A stretch of DNA of 64,000 nucleotides from Mycolicibacterium tusciae JS617 (GCF_000243415.2 NZ_KI912270.1:6591837-6655836), one strand, 5' to 3'. Shown: positions 31,111 to 40,774, counted from the first letter of the stretch. Notes: generated by a model from the sequence alone, not told the origin. Numbers and translations are program-made.

Positions 31111-31829
31111 GTCACGCCGGCCTCGGCGAGCGCCTTGAGCATCAGATCTGCCACGGCCTGATGGGCTTCGAAATTCCAGTGGATTCCATCCGGATTGCCG
31201 CGGCCGCTCATAATTTCTTCGCCGACGGCGGCCTTCAGATCGACCAGCGGGATGCCGTGTTCGCCCGCCCATGCCGTGATCGCCTTCACCGTGGGTTCGC
31301 GGCCGCGGTGGGCCTTACCGTAGGTTTCCGCGATGTGCACCGACGGCAGCGAAGCCACCACCGGGATGCCAGGTCGGTTGAAATCGATGGCACCACGGGT
31401 CATCTCGAGGTATTCCACCGACACGTGCGGTGGCAGCGCCGCCCGTGACACCGGTGACAGCCGTGGTTGCAGCCAGCCGTATCCGTCGCGCGCCCAGCGC
31501 CGAAGCCAGGCCGGACGGACGTAGCGGATCAACTCACGCAGCGCCGTGGGCAACGGCGACGGCAGCGAGTCCATTCCGCCGGTCGCGAACACAACCGCAC
31601 CCGCTCGTGGCAGTGCCGCCCACGCCCGCGGATCCTGGGTCGCGGCCCACCAGACGTCGCGGCATGTCCAGCCGATCCGCCCAATGATTTCGACATCCCA
31701 ATCAAGATGCGCGGCAACGATATTGGGCCAGATACGCGGGTCATCCGATGGCAGTCCGCCCGTTGGGCCGTAGTACGACAAGGAGTCACAGAACAGCAAC
31801 AGCGTCCGACGGGTCGAGTCAGAGGACAT
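31101..31829 (-). CDS. octT: diglucosylglycerate octanoyltransferase
   Basis: A 242-residue SGNH-fold enzyme. [10 protein letters not shown] carries the Ser of a GDSL-like block I, and [10 protein letters not shown] supplies the Asp-x-x-His near the C-terminus. OctT adds octanoate to diglucosylglycerate in methylglucose lipopolysaccharide biosynthesis. ATG 31829 overlaps the phosphatase gpgP by eleven bases, consistent with one pathway. Placement matches Rv2418c. Confidence 0.87.
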   Translation of the reverse strand: MSSDSTRRTLLLFCDSLSYYGPTGGLPSDDPRIWPNIVAAHLDWDVEIIGRIGWTCRDVWWAATQDPRAWAALPRAGAVVFATGGMDSLPSPLPTALRELIRYVRPAWLRRWARDGYGWLQPRLSPVSRAALPPHVSVEYLEMTRGAIDFNRPGIPVVASLPSVHIAETYGKAHRGREPTVKAITAWAGEHGIPLVDLKAAVGEEIMSGRGNPDGIHWNFEAHQAVADLMLKALAEAGVTCP

Positions 31830-32487
31830 CGTTGGCAACCTGCGCCGAGGCGTTCCAGACATCGAGGCGCCAGCGGAGATCTGCTGGCGCGGCGTCGATC
31901 TCGCTGTGCGCGGACAATTGCACCCAACTGCAGTTGCCCATTCCGCCCAGGATCGGCCAGTTGTCGACGGGGAGCCCAAGCAATGCCGCGGTCAGCGCAG
32001 CGATCAGCCCGCCATGTGCGACGAGCACCGCAGGCCGGTCCGGTTCGTCGACACCCCAATCCGTCCGCTCGGCGAGAAGCTCATTCACCACCGGCATGCT
32101 GCGCGCCGCGACGTCGACGCGGCTCTCTCCCCCGTGCGGTGCCCACCGGGCGTTGTCACGCCACGCAAGCCGGGCGCCAGGCGCCTGGGCATCGACCTCG
32201 AGATGCGTCAACCCCTGCCAGTCGCCAAGGTGTGTCTCTCGCAGCCGGGTGTCCACCTGCACCGGCATTCCGGAGCGCTCGCTAAGGCTGACCGCGGTGT
32301 CCAGCGCTCGCCGCAGGTCAGAGGACACGATGAGCAATGGCTGACGCTTGGCCAGCACCTCGGCCGCTGCCACGGCCTGATCCCGGCCGAGGTCGGACAG
32401 GTCGGTATCCAGTTGGCCCTGCATCCGACTGCCCGCGTTGTACTCGGTCTGCCCGTGTCGCAGCAGGACCAGGTGGCGCACCCTCAC
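31819..32487 (-). CDS. gpgP: glucosyl-3-phosphoglycerate phosphatase
   Basis: A 222-residue histidine-phosphatase: [10 protein letters not shown] with the phospho-accepting His11, RRALDTA, [14 protein letters not shown] acid region and a second His in VLVAHGGL. GpgP dephosphorylates glucosyl-3-phosphoglycerate in methylglucose lipopolysaccharide synthesis. GTG 32487 overlaps rsfS's TGA by four bases (GTGA). Gene order matches Rv2419c between rsfS and octT. Confidence 0.9.
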   Translation of the reverse strand: MRVRHLVLLRHGQTEYNAGSRMQGQLDTDLSDLGRDQAVAAAEVLAKRQPLLIVSSDLRRALDTAVSLSERSGMPVQVDTRLRETHLGDWQGLTHLEVDAQAPGARLAWRDNARWAPHGGESRVDVAARSMPVVNELLAERTDWGVDEPDRPAVLVAHGGLIAALTAALLGLPVDNWPILGGMGNCSWVQLSAHSEIDAAPADLRWRLDVWNASAQVANDVL

Positions 32488-32951
32488 GACTCGGGGTCCT
32501 CTGCTCTTCGCGCAAGCGGCTCATCGCCGTCCTCTGCTCCTCGCGCAAGCGGCTCATCGCCGTCCTCTGGTCCTCGCGCAAGCGGCTCATCGGAATCCAG
32601 ATCCACTGCGATGACGGGGCAGTCGCGCCACAGCCGATCCAACGCATAGAAGTCACGCTCGTCGGAATGCTGAATGTGCACGACGATGTCGACGAAGTCC
32701 AGCAGCGTCCACCGTCCCTCGCGCGCACCCTCACGGCGGGCCGGTTTGTGCCCCGCGAGTCGCATCTTCTCCTCGACCTCGTCGACGATCGCATTGACCT
32801 GTCGCTCGTTGGCCGCTGATGCGATGACGAAGCAGTCGGTGATGACCAGCTGTCCCGACACGTCGATCACGACGACATCCTCGGCGAGCTTGGACGACGC
32901 CGCCCGTGCGGCGACGGTGGCCATGCCGATCGCCTCTTCGGTTGCACTCAT
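32484..32951 (-). CDS. rsfS: ribosomal silencing factor RsfS with an added repeat tail
   Basis: A 155-residue RsfS. The core (about 1-118) has [36 protein letters not shown] and [19 protein letters not shown], which bind ribosomal protein L14 and block subunit joining in starvation. Family members usually end near 120-128. Here a tail of three 11-residue repeats ([12 protein letters not shown] type) follows, encoded by the 33-bp tandem repeat. ATG 32951 overlaps the nadD stop by ATGA. The tail seems to be a repeat element captured in frame rather than part of the family fold. Confidence 0.93.
   Translation of the reverse strand: MSATEEAIGMATVAARAASSKLAEDVVVIDVSGQLVITDCFVIASAANERQVNAIVDEVEEKMRLAGHKPARREGAREGRWTLLDFVDIVVHIQHSDERDFYALDRLWRDCPVIAVDLDSDEPLARGPEDGDEPLARGAEDGDEPLARRAEDPES
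32496..32594. repeat. three 33-bp tandem repeats in the rsfS 3' end
   Basis: Three near-identical 33-bp units (32496-32528, 32529-32561, 32562-32594). Each contains the core GCGCAAGCGGCTCATC preceded by TCTTC or TCCTC. The units differ at only a few bases, suggesting recent expansion. A single related copy lies before moxR (36028-36052), so the unit is a small dispersed element. In rsfS the frame stays open and each unit encodes 11 residues. Confidence 0.85.
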
Positions 32952-33589
32952 TGTTTGGGCTCCTCGTGCGGCAGCGAATTGGCTTCGTACAGTCTGCGTT
33001 TGGTCACGTACTGGACGACACCGTCGGGCACCAGATACCAGATGGGTCTGCCCTTTTCGGCGCGTTTACGGCAGTCGGTCGAGGAGATCGCCAGCGCAGG
33101 CACTTCCACGAGGCTGAGTGCCTCGGGGGGCAACTCCGCCATCGCCGCCGTGATGTGCTGGCCGTCGAGTTCGTAGCCCGGTCGGCTGACTCCGACGAAT
33201 TTGGCGATGGAGAACATCTCCTCCCAGTTCTGCCAGGACAGGATCGACGCCAGGGCGTCGGCTCCGGTGATGAAGTACAGCTCGGCGTCCCGATTGAGCG
33301 CACGCAGATCGCGCAACGTGTCCTTGGTATAGGTCGGGCCGCCGCGATCGATGTCGACGCGGCTCACCGAGAACCTCGGGTTGGACGCGGTGGCGATCAC
33401 GGTCATCAGATAGCGGTCCTCGGCGGCGGTGACGGGGCGCCTGCGCTTCTGCCACGGCTGGCCGGTGGGAACGAAGACCACCTCGTCGAGTTCGAACAGG
33501 TCCGCAACCTCGCTGGCCGCGACCAGGTGGCCGTTGTGGATGGGATCGAACGTCCCACCCATTACACCCACTCTGCGTCGTGAAACCAC
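32948..33589 (-). CDS. nadD: nicotinate-nucleotide adenylyltransferase
   Basis: A 213-residue NadD that makes deamido-NAD from nicotinate mononucleotide and [14 protein letters not shown] holds the H-x-G-H nucleotidyltransferase site, and [11 protein letters not shown] the ISxTxxR motif. GTG 33589 gives an N-terminus [11 protein letters not shown] typical of mycobacteria; GTG 33571 is also possible. It starts the leftward nadD-rsfS-gpgP-octT-degV unit; nadE, the last step, is in this same window. Confidence 0.93.
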   Translation of the reverse strand: MVSRRRVGVMGGTFDPIHNGHLVAASEVADLFELDEVVFVPTGQPWQKRRRPVTAAEDRYLMTVIATASNPRFSVSRVDIDRGGPTYTKDTLRDLRALNRDAELYFITGADALASILSWQNWEEMFSIAKFVGVSRPGYELDGQHITAAMAELPPEALSLVEVPALAISSTDCRKRAEKGRPIWYLVPDGVVQYVTKRRLYEANSLPHEEPKQ

Positions 33590-33679
33590 GATTTGCCAGC
33601 TTACTTGCCGCACCGAGCGTGGGCTTGCGCCACGGTTTCGACCGCCGAAGTGTGCGGGTAACCCACGTTCGCGACGTAC

Positions 33680-35128
33680 CTAGACCGGCAGCAGCGCATC
33701 GATGACCGAGGCCAGCTGCTTGGCGGACCGACATTCGTGCATGGTGATGACGTCCTCATAGCGCGGCACCGCGGAGTCACCGCTGCCCCACAGATGCCTG
33801 GGCTCTGGGTTGAGCCAGTGCGCGTGCCTGCTGGAGTTGACCATGTGGGCCAGCAGATCAATCTCGGGATTGCGGTAGTTGTTGCGCCCATCGCCGAGCA
33901 CGAGCAGGGAACTGCGCGGCGACAGCACATTCGGCCAGGTGTTCATGAACGAGGCGAACGCATGCCCGTAGTCGGAATGGCCGTCGCGGGTGTACACGCC
34001 CGCCTCACGGGTGATTCGCTGCACGGCGACAGCGAGGTCGGCGTCGGGCCCGAACAGTTCGGTGACCTCGTCGGTGGTGTCGATGAACGCGAAGACCCGG
34101 ACCCGGGAGAACTGCTGGCGCAGCGCGTGCACCAGCATCAGCGTGAAGTGGCTGAAGCCGGCCACCGAGCCGGACACGTCGCACAGCACCACCAGCTCGG
34201 GCCGGGCCGGGTGCGGCTTCTTGAGCACCACGTCGATTGGCACGCCACCGGTGGACATCGATTTGCGCAGCGTCTTGCGCATGTCGATCTCACCTCGCCG
34301 CGACCGCCGCCGCCGCGCGGCCAGCCGGGTCGCCAACGTGCGGGCGAGCGGCTTCACCACGCGTTGCATCTGCCGCAACTGCTCGCCGGACGCGCGCAGG
34401 AACTCGACGTTCTCCGCGAGCTGCGGCACGCCGTACATCTGCACGTGGTCGCGGCCCAGCTGTTCGGCGGTGCGACGCTTGGTCTCCGACTCCACCATGC
34501 GACGCAGTTGGTTGATGCGTTGCGCTGCCATCGCTTTCGCGATCTGCTCCTGTGTCGGCGTCGGTTCGTCGCCGTAGGGGGCGAGCAGGCCGGCCAGCAG
34601 CCTGCCCTCGAGGTCGTCGAGATTCATCGCCTTCAGCGCCTGATATGACGAATACGACGGGCCGCGGCTGGAGTTGTACCGGCCGTGTGCCTCGACGATC
34701 TGGGCGATCATCCGCTGGAGCCGCTCGTCCAGACTGGCCAGATCTTCGTTGTTTTCCAACAGGTCCAACAGGGCCTGACGCATGGCGTCGACGTCCTCGG
34801 GCGGTAAACCCTCGGGCGGATCGTCTGCATCTTCGTCGTCATCAAGGAGGACCGTCTTCGCGCCCAGCGCCGCGGGGAACCACAGGTCGAACATCGCGTC
34901 GTAGGTTTCGCGGTGGTCGGGACGGCGCAGCACCGCGCATGCGATGCCCTCGCGCAACTGCTCCCGGTTCAAGAGGCCGAGCACCGACATCACCCGGCCG
35001 GCGTCGACGGTTTCCGACGGTCCCACCGAAATGCCCTGCCCGCGCAGCGCTTCGACGAACTCGACCAGGTGGCCGGGAATTCCGTGTGGCGCCAACGGCT
35101 GTGGCGGGCGGGTTCGGCGGAATGCCAT
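33680..35128 (-). CDS. CoxE-like von Willebrand factor A domain protein
   Basis: A 482-residue protein with a C-terminal VWA/CoxE-type domain. A metal-ion-dependent adhesion site is visible as DVSGSVAG with later T and D positions. The N-terminal half contains a long helical, acidic region (DDDEDADDPPEGLPPED) and Arg-rich segment ARRRRSRRGEIDMRK. Such proteins act with MoxR-type AAA ATPases as chaperones in protein or cofactor maturation. It begins 14 bases downstream of moxR, on the same strand. Matches the Rv2425c position. Confidence 0.88.
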   Translation of the reverse strand: MAFRRTRPPQPLAPHGIPGHLVEFVEALRGQGISVGPSETVDAGRVMSVLGLLNREQLREGIACAVLRRPDHRETYDAMFDLWFPAALGAKTVLLDDDEDADDPPEGLPPEDVDAMRQALLDLLENNEDLASLDERLQRMIAQIVEAHGRYNSSRGPSYSSYQALKAMNLDDLEGRLLAGLLAPYGDEPTPTQEQIAKAMAAQRINQLRRMVESETKRRTAEQLGRDHVQMYGVPQLAENVEFLRASGEQLRQMQRVVKPLARTLATRLAARRRRSRRGEIDMRKTLRKSMSTGGVPIDVVLKKPHPARPELVVLCDVSGSVAGFSHFTLMLVHALRQQFSRVRVFAFIDTTDEVTELFGPDADLAVAVQRITREAGVYTRDGHSDYGHAFASFMNTWPNVLSPRSSLLVLGDGRNNYRNPEIDLLAHMVNSSRHAHWLNPEPRHLWGSGDSAVPRYEDVITMHECRSAKQLASVIDALLPV

Positions 35129-35141
35129 CAGTTCTGCCCCA

Positions 35142-36017
35142 TTAGTTGAACCGGAGTTCGCCGGAGGCCTTGATCTGATCGGACTGGTGTTTGAGCACGA
35201 CGCCGAGGGTCGCCGCGATGGTCGCATCGGTGATCGTGTCGAGTCCCAGCGCCAGCAGCGTGCGCGCCCAGTCGATGGTCTCCGCCACCGAGGGCAGCTT
35301 CTTGAGCTGCATGCCGCGCAGCACTCCGACGACGCGGACGAGTTCGTCGGCGAGGTGCTCGGGCAGTTCGGGCACGCGCGACAACAGGATGCGCCGCTCC
35401 AGCTCGGCATCGGGGAAGTCGATGTGCAGGAACAGACACCGGCGCTTGAGCGCTTCTGACAGTTCGCGAGTCGCGTTGGAGGTCAGCACGACGAACGGTT
35501 TGCGTTCAGCGGTGATGGTGCCCAGTTCCGGCACCGTCACCGCGAAGTCGCTGAGCACCTCGAGCAGCAGGCCCTCGATCTCGATGTCCGCTTTGTCGGT
35601 CTCGTCGATCAGCAGGACCGTCGGCTCGGTGCGGCGGATCGCGGTCAGCAGCGGACGCGTCAGCAGGAATTCTTCACTGAACACATCGGTTTTCGTCTGG
35701 TCCCAGTCGCCGGAGCCGGCCTGGATGCGCAAGATCTGCTTGGCGTGGTTCCACTCGTAGAGGGCGCGGGCCTCGTCGACCCCCTCGTAGCACTGCAGCC
35801 GCACCAGGCCCGACCCGGTCGCCTGCGCGACCGCGCGGGCAAGTTCGGTCTTGCCCACCCCCGCGGGGCCTTCGACCAACAACGGCTTGCCCAGCCGGTC
35901 GGCGAGGAATACCGCTGTGGCGGTTGCGGTGTCGGGAAGGTAGCCGGTGTCGGCGAGCTTCTTGCCGACATCGTCGATGTCGGCGAACAACGGTGCTGGG
36001 CGTGCGGGGACGCTCAC
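35142..36017 (-). CDS. MoxR-family AAA+ ATPase
   Basis: A 291-residue AAA+ ATPase with Walker A EGPAGVGKTELA, Walker B VLLIDETDKAD and sensor region LTSNATREL. MoxR proteins remodel a partner, here the adjacent VWA protein. GTG 36017 is used; TTG 36041 would start inside a dispersed repeat copy (36028-36052) and is less attractive. Position corresponds to Rv2426c between the VWA gene and proA. Confidence 0.9.
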   Translation of the reverse strand: MSVPARPAPLFADIDDVGKKLADTGYLPDTATATAVFLADRLGKPLLVEGPAGVGKTELARAVAQATGSGLVRLQCYEGVDEARALYEWNHAKQILRIQAGSGDWDQTKTDVFSEEFLLTRPLLTAIRRTEPTVLLIDETDKADIEIEGLLLEVLSDFAVTVPELGTITAERKPFVVLTSNATRELSEALKRRCLFLHIDFPDAELERRILLSRVPELPEHLADELVRVVGVLRGMQLKKLPSVAETIDWARTLLALGLDTITDATIAATLGVVLKHQSDQIKASGELRFN

Positions 36018-36027
36018 TGTGGTCCAA

Positions 36028-36052
36028 TCCTCTTCGCGCAAGCGCTCATCGG
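36028..36052. repeat. single copy of the rsfS-type dispersed element
   Basis: TCCTCTTCGCGCAAGCG followed by CTCATCGG, closely matching the rsfS repeat core but missing one G in GCGGCTC. It sits directly upstream of the moxR coding start, so it could contribute leader RNA or the TTG alternative start. Confidence 0.7.
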
Positions 36053-36072
36053 TGTTTCTCCTCGGGTAATGG

Positions 36073-37320
36073 TCACGCTGGCCGGGTCTGGCCGTCGCCC
36101 CACACGATCCACTTGGTCGATGTCAGTTCGGGCAGGCCCATCGGGCCCCTGGCGTGCAGCTTCTGCGTGGAGATGCCGATTTCGGCGCCGAAACCGAACT
36201 GCTCGCCATCGGTGAACGCCGTCGATGCGTTCACCATCACCGCCGCCGCGTCCACCCGCTCGGTGAACCGCTGTGCAGCAGCAAGATTCGTCGTCACGAT
36301 CGCTTCGGTGTGTCCGGTGCCGTATTCGTTGACGTGGTCGATCGCGGCGTCGAGATCGTTGACCACCGCAATAGCGATGTCCATTGAAAGGAACTCTGCG
36401 CGCAATTCGTCGTCGGACGGGTTCTCGTGCAACGTCACGCCCGCGTTCTGCAGCGCCTTCGTCAGCCGGGGCAGGGCGGTATCGGCGATCGCGGCGTCGA
36501 TCAACAGCGATTCGGCGGCGTTGCACACGCTGGGCCGCCGCGTCTTGGCGTTGAGCACAATGCGTTCGGCGACATCGAGATCGGCCGCTTCATGCACGTA
36601 CACATGACAATTGCCGACACCGGTCTCGATGGTGGGAACCATCGCGTCGCGTACCACCGCGTCGATCAGGCCCGCACCCCCGCGCGGGATCACGACGTCG
36701 ACGAGGCCGCGGGCCTGGATCAGATGGGTGACGCTGGCGCGGTCCGCGCTGGGAAGCAACTGCACGACGTCGGGTGCGAGCCCCTCGGCGGCCATCGCTG
36801 CGCGCAGTGCGGTGACGAGGGCATCGTTGGAATGGGCGGCCGACGAGCTTCCGCGCAGCAGCACCGAGTTGCCGGACTTCAGCGTCAAGCCGAATGCATC
36901 GACCGTCACGTTGGGCCGGCCCTCGTAGACGATGCCGACCACACCGAGTGGAACGCGCTGCTGGCGGAGTTGAAGGCCGTTGGGCAGCGTGCGCCCGCGC
37001 AGCACCTCGCCGATGGGATCGGGCAGGCCGGCGACCTGACGCAGTCCGGCGGCGATACCGTCGACGCGCTGGGGGTTCAGCGCCAGCCGGTCGAGCATCG
37101 CGTCAGGTGTCCCCGAGGCCCTGGCGGCGTCGAGGTCCCGCTCGTTGGCGGCCAGAATCTCATGCACCTGCGCAAGCACGGCGTCGGCGGCCGCATGCAG
37201 CGCGCGGTTCTTGGTCTCGGTGGGCAGCGTGGCCAGGGTGCGTGCCGCGACGCGGGCCCGCCGGGCGGCGTCGTGGACCTGTGAGCGCAAGTCGGGTAGC
37301 ACGGGGGCCGGCACACTCAT
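36073..37320 (-). CDS. proA: gamma-glutamyl phosphate reductase
   Basis: A 415-residue ProA that reduces gamma-glutamyl phosphate to glutamate semialdehyde in proline synthesis. Visible: [33 protein letters not shown] and the catalytic Cys in [16 protein letters not shown] 37320 is six bases after TACGCT (complement 37327-37332), so the mRNA is probably leaderless. It is separate from proB, 12 kb away here as in mycobacteria. Divergent from the ribokinase. Confidence 0.94.
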   Translation of the reverse strand: MSVPAPVLPDLRSQVHDAARRARVAARTLATLPTETKNRALHAAADAVLAQVHEILAANERDLDAARASGTPDAMLDRLALNPQRVDGIAAGLRQVAGLPDPIGEVLRGRTLPNGLQLRQQRVPLGVVGIVYEGRPNVTVDAFGLTLKSGNSVLLRGSSSAAHSNDALVTALRAAMAAEGLAPDVVQLLPSADRASVTHLIQARGLVDVVIPRGGAGLIDAVVRDAMVPTIETGVGNCHVYVHEAADLDVAERIVLNAKTRRPSVCNAAESLLIDAAIADTALPRLTKALQNAGVTLHENPSDDELRAEFLSMDIAIAVVNDLDAAIDHVNEYGTGHTEAIVTTNLAAAQRFTERVDAAAVMVNASTAFTDGEQFGFGAEIGISTQKLHARGPMGLPELTSTKWIVWGDGQTRPA

Positions 37321-37393
37321 TAAGCCAGCGTATCGAACCTGTCTGATCCGTTCGACACGTGTCAGGTAGCAGGGCTCGACTAGCTTGGCAGTT

Positions 37394-38287
37394 ATGACCG
37401 CGCGGGTCCGCAGCCGGGTGTGTGTAGTGGGCAGTGTCAACGCCGATCTCACGTTCACCGTGAACGCTTTACCGCGGCCCGGCCAAACCGTTCTGGCGTC
37501 CTCGCTGTTGTCGTCGGCCGGCGGAAAAGGTGGCAATCAGGCGGTGGCTGCAGCCCGGGCAGGGGCATCCGTGCAGCTGGTCGCGGCGCTGGGCAGCGAC
37601 TCCGCGGCCGAGCAGCTGCGTGGGCACCTGCGCGCCAATGACGTCGCGCTTGATGGGGTGGTGACGCTGTCCGGGCCCAGCGGTACGGCGGTCATCGTCG
37701 TGGACGCCGCGGCGGAGAACAACATTGTGGTCGCGCCGGGCGCGAACGCGCAGTTGACCGTCGACTCCTCCGATACCCACGCCGTCATCGCCGACAGCGA
37801 CGTCGTACTGCTGCAACTGGAGATCCCGATCGCCACCGCGATCGCGGCAGCGCGCATCGCACGGGCCGCGGGCGCGACCGTCATCGTCAACGCCTCCCCC
37901 GCCGGCGCGCGCCCGCACGACTTGCTTGCTCTATCGGAACTGGCCGACGTCGTCGTGGTCAATGAGGCCGAAGCACGTGAATGGCACTGGCCCGTACCCC
38001 ATCTCGTGATCACCCGCGGCAGGCGCGGCGCCAGTTACCTCGGTGAGGACGAGCGTTTCGACGTGCCTGCGCCACTGGTCACGCCCGTCGACACGACGGG
38101 TGCGGGCGACGTCTTCGCCGGAGTGCTGGCCGCCGGATGGCGAGACGGCCATGAAGTCGCGCTGCGCAGGGCGTGCGCGGCCGGCGCCCTGGCGACATTG
38201 GTGTCCGGCGCAGGCGACTGCGCACCGTATACCGAGGCCATCGATGATGCAGTATCCAACCGAAAAGCGAGCGAAGGGCATCCATGA
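37394..38287 (+). CDS. rbsK: ribokinase/PfkB-family sugar kinase
   Basis: A 297-residue PfkB kinase. [25 protein letters not shown] opening, [15 protein letters not shown] and the C-terminal catalytic [11 protein letters not shown] identify ribokinase. It phosphorylates ribose to ribose-5-phosphate. ATG 37394 is seven bases after TAGCTT (37381-37386), a possible leaderless start. It overlaps the enoyl-CoA hydratase start by four bases (ATGA). Corresponds to Rv2436. Confidence 0.92.
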   Translation: MTARVRSRVCVVGSVNADLTFTVNALPRPGQTVLASSLLSSAGGKGGNQAVAAARAGASVQLVAALGSDSAAEQLRGHLRANDVALDGVVTLSGPSGTAVIVVDAAAENNIVVAPGANAQLTVDSSDTHAVIADSDVVLLQLEIPIATAIAAARIARAAGATVIVNASPAGARPHDLLALSELADVVVVNEAEAREWHWPVPHLVITRGRRGASYLGEDERFDVPAPLVTPVDTTGAGDVFAGVLAAGWRDGHEVALRRACAAGALATLVSGAGDCAPYTEAIDDAVSNRKASEGHP

Positions 38288-39117
38288 CAAGCACCGAGAC
38301 CACGAGCGCACCGCGTCCACCCGAGGGTGACTGGCTGGGCACCCCGTACCTGCGGTTCACCCGGGAGGGTGCGTTCGGGGTCTGCACGCTGGACCGGCCC
38401 GAGGCGCGCAACGCGATGACACCCGCCATGTACTTCGGTATCCGGTACGCGGTCCGGCACGTCGACGCCGACCCTGATCTGGCGGGACTGCTGATCACCG
38501 GCACCGGTGACGTATTCGCGCCCGGCGGCGACATGGGCGGGGGCGACGGCAGCGACAACTGGCTGACCTTCGGTTCGGCGCTCGGTATGGATGTGACGCC
38601 ATTCGAGACGCTGCGCCAGTCCGTGAAGCCGGTGGTGTCGGCGGTGAACGGGTTGTGCCAGGGCGGTGGGCTGCAGATCGCGCTGTGCAGCGACATGACG
38701 GTGGTCAGCGACCGGGCGACGTTCCGCGTGCCCGAGTTGCTGCGGGGGATCGCCGACACCTATTACAGCCAGATGCTGGCGCGTCTGATCGGCCCGGTAC
38801 GCACCCGCGATCTGATGTTCACCGGCCGCACGTTGACCGCGCAGGAGGCATACGACTGGGGCATGGTCGCGCGCGTCGTCCCGCACGACGAGTTGCTCGA
38901 TGCGGCGCGCGAGGTGCTGGGTCAGTGCTGCCGCACCGCACCCGCAGCGAGGAGCGTCGTGAAGTCCAGCCTGGACAACTACCTGGGCCTTTTCGACCGC
39001 ATCGGCATGCAGGCCAGCTACTCCTCACCCGAGGCGCTGGAGGGCTTCCTGTCGTTCAAGGAGCGACGCTCGCCGGAATGGGTGCACCCCGACCTGCGCA
39101 CCGACGGCCGCCTCTGA
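38284..39117 (+). CDS. enoyl-CoA hydratase/isomerase (crotonase) family protein
   Basis: A 277-residue crotonase. FTREGAFGVCTLDRPEARNAM, LLITGTGDVFAPGGDMGGGDG (oxyanion region) and VVSAVNGLCQGGGLQIALCSDM are the family landmarks. The E usually found after GMA is replaced in parts, so its exact activity (hydratase or isomerase) is not clear. ATG 38284 overlaps rbsK by ATGA. It is followed by a stem-loop terminator-like element. Confidence 0.88.
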   Translation: MTSTETTSAPRPPEGDWLGTPYLRFTREGAFGVCTLDRPEARNAMTPAMYFGIRYAVRHVDADPDLAGLLITGTGDVFAPGGDMGGGDGSDNWLTFGSALGMDVTPFETLRQSVKPVVSAVNGLCQGGGLQIALCSDMTVVSDRATFRVPELLRGIADTYYSQMLARLIGPVRTRDLMFTGRTLTAQEAYDWGMVARVVPHDELLDAAREVLGQCCRTAPAARSVVKSSLDNYLGLFDRIGMQASYSSPEALEGFLSFKERRSPEWVHPDLRTDGRL

Positions 39118-39123
39118 GTAAAC

Positions 39124-39174
39124 GATTTCGGTGCGCATACGATCGCTGAGACCAGTCGTGCGCGCACCGAAATC
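39124..39174. terminator. long stem-loop, dispersed GATTTCGG element (copy 1)
   Basis: GATTTCGGTGCGC at 39124-39136 pairs perfectly with GCGCACCGAAATC at 39162-39174 (13 bp stem, 25-nt loop). It starts seven bases after the crotonase stop. No U-run follows, so it may be a structure-based terminator or RNA stabiliser. A second copy lies near 47840. Confidence 0.7.
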
Positions 39175-39179
39175 ACTGT

Positions 39180-39204
39180 CGATAGTACAGAATCTGATGT
39201 ATCG
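39180..39204. promoter_or_regulatory. candidate operator of the CmtR-like regulator
   Basis: A dyad reading CGATA-n3-CAGA-A-TCTG-n3-TATCG; nine of twelve base pairs match. It ends eight bases before the regulator ATG (39213), and its right arm overlaps the likely -10 TATCGT (39200-39205). This placement fits repression by an ArsR/SmtB protein. Confidence 0.62.
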
Positions 39205-39212
39205 TCGAGGCT

Positions 39213-39542
39213 ATGCAGACGGCCACTCGCATCGATGCGCTCTCGCGGTTCGGATACGCGCTGTCCGACTCGACCCGAGCCGAAATCCTGCTGACGCTGC
39301 GCGATGGGCCGAGCTATCCGTCCGACCTGGCCGACAAGATCGGGGTGTCTCGCCAGATCCTGTCCAATCACCTCGCATGCCTGCGCGGCTGCGGGTTGGT
39401 GGCCGCCCAGCCCGAGGGTCGTCGCAACCGCTACGAACTGACCGATAGGCGCATCGCCCACGCTCTCGACGACCTGATCGGATTGGTACTCGATGTCGAT
39501 CCGGCCTGCTGCCCCGCCGCCGAAGCCGACGACTGCTGCTGA
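39213..39542 (+). CDS. ArsR/SmtB-family metal sensor, CmtR-like
   Basis: A 109-residue winged-helix repressor resembling the Cd(II)/Pb(II) sensor CmtR. The metal-site CLRGC (Cys56, Cys60) lies in the recognition-helix region after ILSNHLA, and the C-terminus ends in PACCP...DDCC, giving more candidate thiol ligands. HTH about 35-60. ATG 39213 is seven bases from TATCGT. It overlaps the CDF gene by TGATG, implying metal-dependent control of efflux. Exact metal is inferred. Confidence 0.88.
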   Translation: MQTATRIDALSRFGYALSDSTRAEILLTLRDGPSYPSDLADKIGVSRQILSNHLACLRGCGLVAAQPEGRRNRYELTDRRIAHALDDLIGLVLDVDPACCPAAEADDCC

Positions 39543-40153
39543 TGTCCGCGGTCACCGAGGCTCGGCGAGCGGTCCTGAACAGGCGCATCCGCTTCCTGGT
39601 GGCCGCGACCATCGCCTACAACGTCGTCGAGGCGTTGGTCGCGCTGACCGAAGGCGCCAGGGTTTCGTCGTCGGCGCTCATCGGCTTCGGACTCGACTCG
39701 GTGGTGGAGATCTCCTCGGCGGCCGCCGTCGCGTGGCAGTTCTCGGCTGACGACCCAGAAACCCGCGAGAAGGCGGCGCTGCGTTTCATCGCGTTCTCGT
39801 TCTTCGCACTCGCGGTCTACGTCACCGTCGACGCAGTGCGCGCGTTGGCCGGCGTCGGTGAGGCGCGCCCATCGACCCTCGGCATCGTGCTCGCGATGCT
39901 CAGCCTTGCGATCATGCCGGTGCTGTCACTGGCGCAGCGGCGCACCGCCCGTGAACTCGGATCGCTCTCGGCCGTGGCGGATTCCAAGCAGACGCTGCTG
40001 TGCACGTACCTGTCCGCGATCCTGCTCGCCGGCCTGGTACTCAACAGCGTGCTCGACTGGTCGTGGGCCGACCCTGTCGCAGCGCTCGGCATCGCCGTGA
40101 TCGCTGTGCGTGAAGGCGTCAACGCCTGGCGTGGAAACCCGTGCTGCTCATAA
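39542..40153 (+). CDS. cation diffusion facilitator-like membrane protein
   Basis: A 203-residue membrane protein with about five to six hydrophobic segments in the CDF pattern, but shorter than the usual 300 residues and without the C-terminal cytosolic domain. Metal-site motifs are unusual: GFGLDSVVE replaces HxxxD in TM2 and VADSKQTLLC replaces HDxxHD in TM5. These suit a soft or unusual metal. A TGATG couples it to the ArsR gene. Probably exports the metal sensed by that regulator. Confidence 0.8.
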   Translation: MSAVTEARRAVLNRRIRFLVAATIAYNVVEALVALTEGARVSSSALIGFGLDSVVEISSAAAVAWQFSADDPETREKAALRFIAFSFFALAVYVTVDAVRALAGVGEARPSTLGIVLAMLSLAIMPVLSLAQRRTARELGSLSAVADSKQTLLCTYLSAILLAGLVLNSVLDWSWADPVAALGIAVIAVREGVNAWRGNPCCS

Positions 40154-40171
40154 TCGTCTAGAAAGGAAGCT

Positions 40172-40774
40172 ATGCCCATCGTCGCGCTTGTGCTATTCAC
40201 GGTGTTTGCACTGCTCGGATTCGGTTGGCGCAGTTGGGAACAGCGCCGTCGCACCGGTTCGACCGGATTCAAGGGCATCTCCGGCCGACCCGGATCGGTC
40301 GAATGGTTCGCCGGGGTGGGATTCATCATCTCCATGGGCGTGGCGGTTTTCGAGCCGATCCTGCAGATACTCGGTGTCGTGTTGCCGGTGAGCTTCCTGC
40401 ACGCGCCCTGGATCCAGGTCACCGGCACCGCTGTCGCGGCGATCGGCATCGCCGCCACTGTCTACGCGCAGCTGGACATGGGCGAATCGTGGCGGATCGG
40501 CGTCGACAAGAGCGAGACGACCACCCTGGTGCGCACTGGCGCCTTCGGATGGGTCCGCAACCCGATCTTCACCGCGATGATGACGTTCGGACTCGGATTC
40601 GCTTTGATGACACCGAATCCGGTGGCGCTCGCGGGTTTCGTGCTCCTCGTCGTCACGATCGAACTTCAGGTCCGCGTCGTCGAGGAGCCCTACCTGCTCA
40701 CCACCCACGGCGACGCCTATCGCGACTATCTCGCCGGCGTCGGCCGCTTCGTGCCAAGGGTGGGCCGCACCTAG
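40172..40774 (+). CDS. isoprenylcysteine carboxyl methyltransferase-like membrane protein
   Basis: A 200-residue integral membrane protein with four or five helices. ESWRIGVD, the VRTGAFGWVRNPIFTA core and the C-terminal VVEEPYLLTTHGDAYRDYLAGVGRFVP match the ICMT/PEMT (Rv2437-like) family, which methylates a membrane-bound substrate using S-adenosylmethionine. GAAAGGA at 40161-40167 precedes ATG 40172. It ends on the same CTAG as nadE. Substrate unknown. Confidence 0.84.
   Translation: MPIVALVLFTVFALLGFGWRSWEQRRRTGSTGFKGISGRPGSVEWFAGVGFIISMGVAVFEPILQILGVVLPVSFLHAPWIQVTGTAVAAIGIAATVYAQLDMGESWRIGVDKSETTTLVRTGAFGWVRNPIFTAMMTFGLGFALMTPNPVALAGFVLLVVTIELQVRVVEEPYLLTTHGDAYRDYLAGVGRFVPRVGRT

Noticed and set aside
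32496..32594. CRISPR-like array from the 33-bp repeats
   Set aside because: The repeats are contiguous without unique spacers, and they remain in frame as protein repeats. No cas genes are present.
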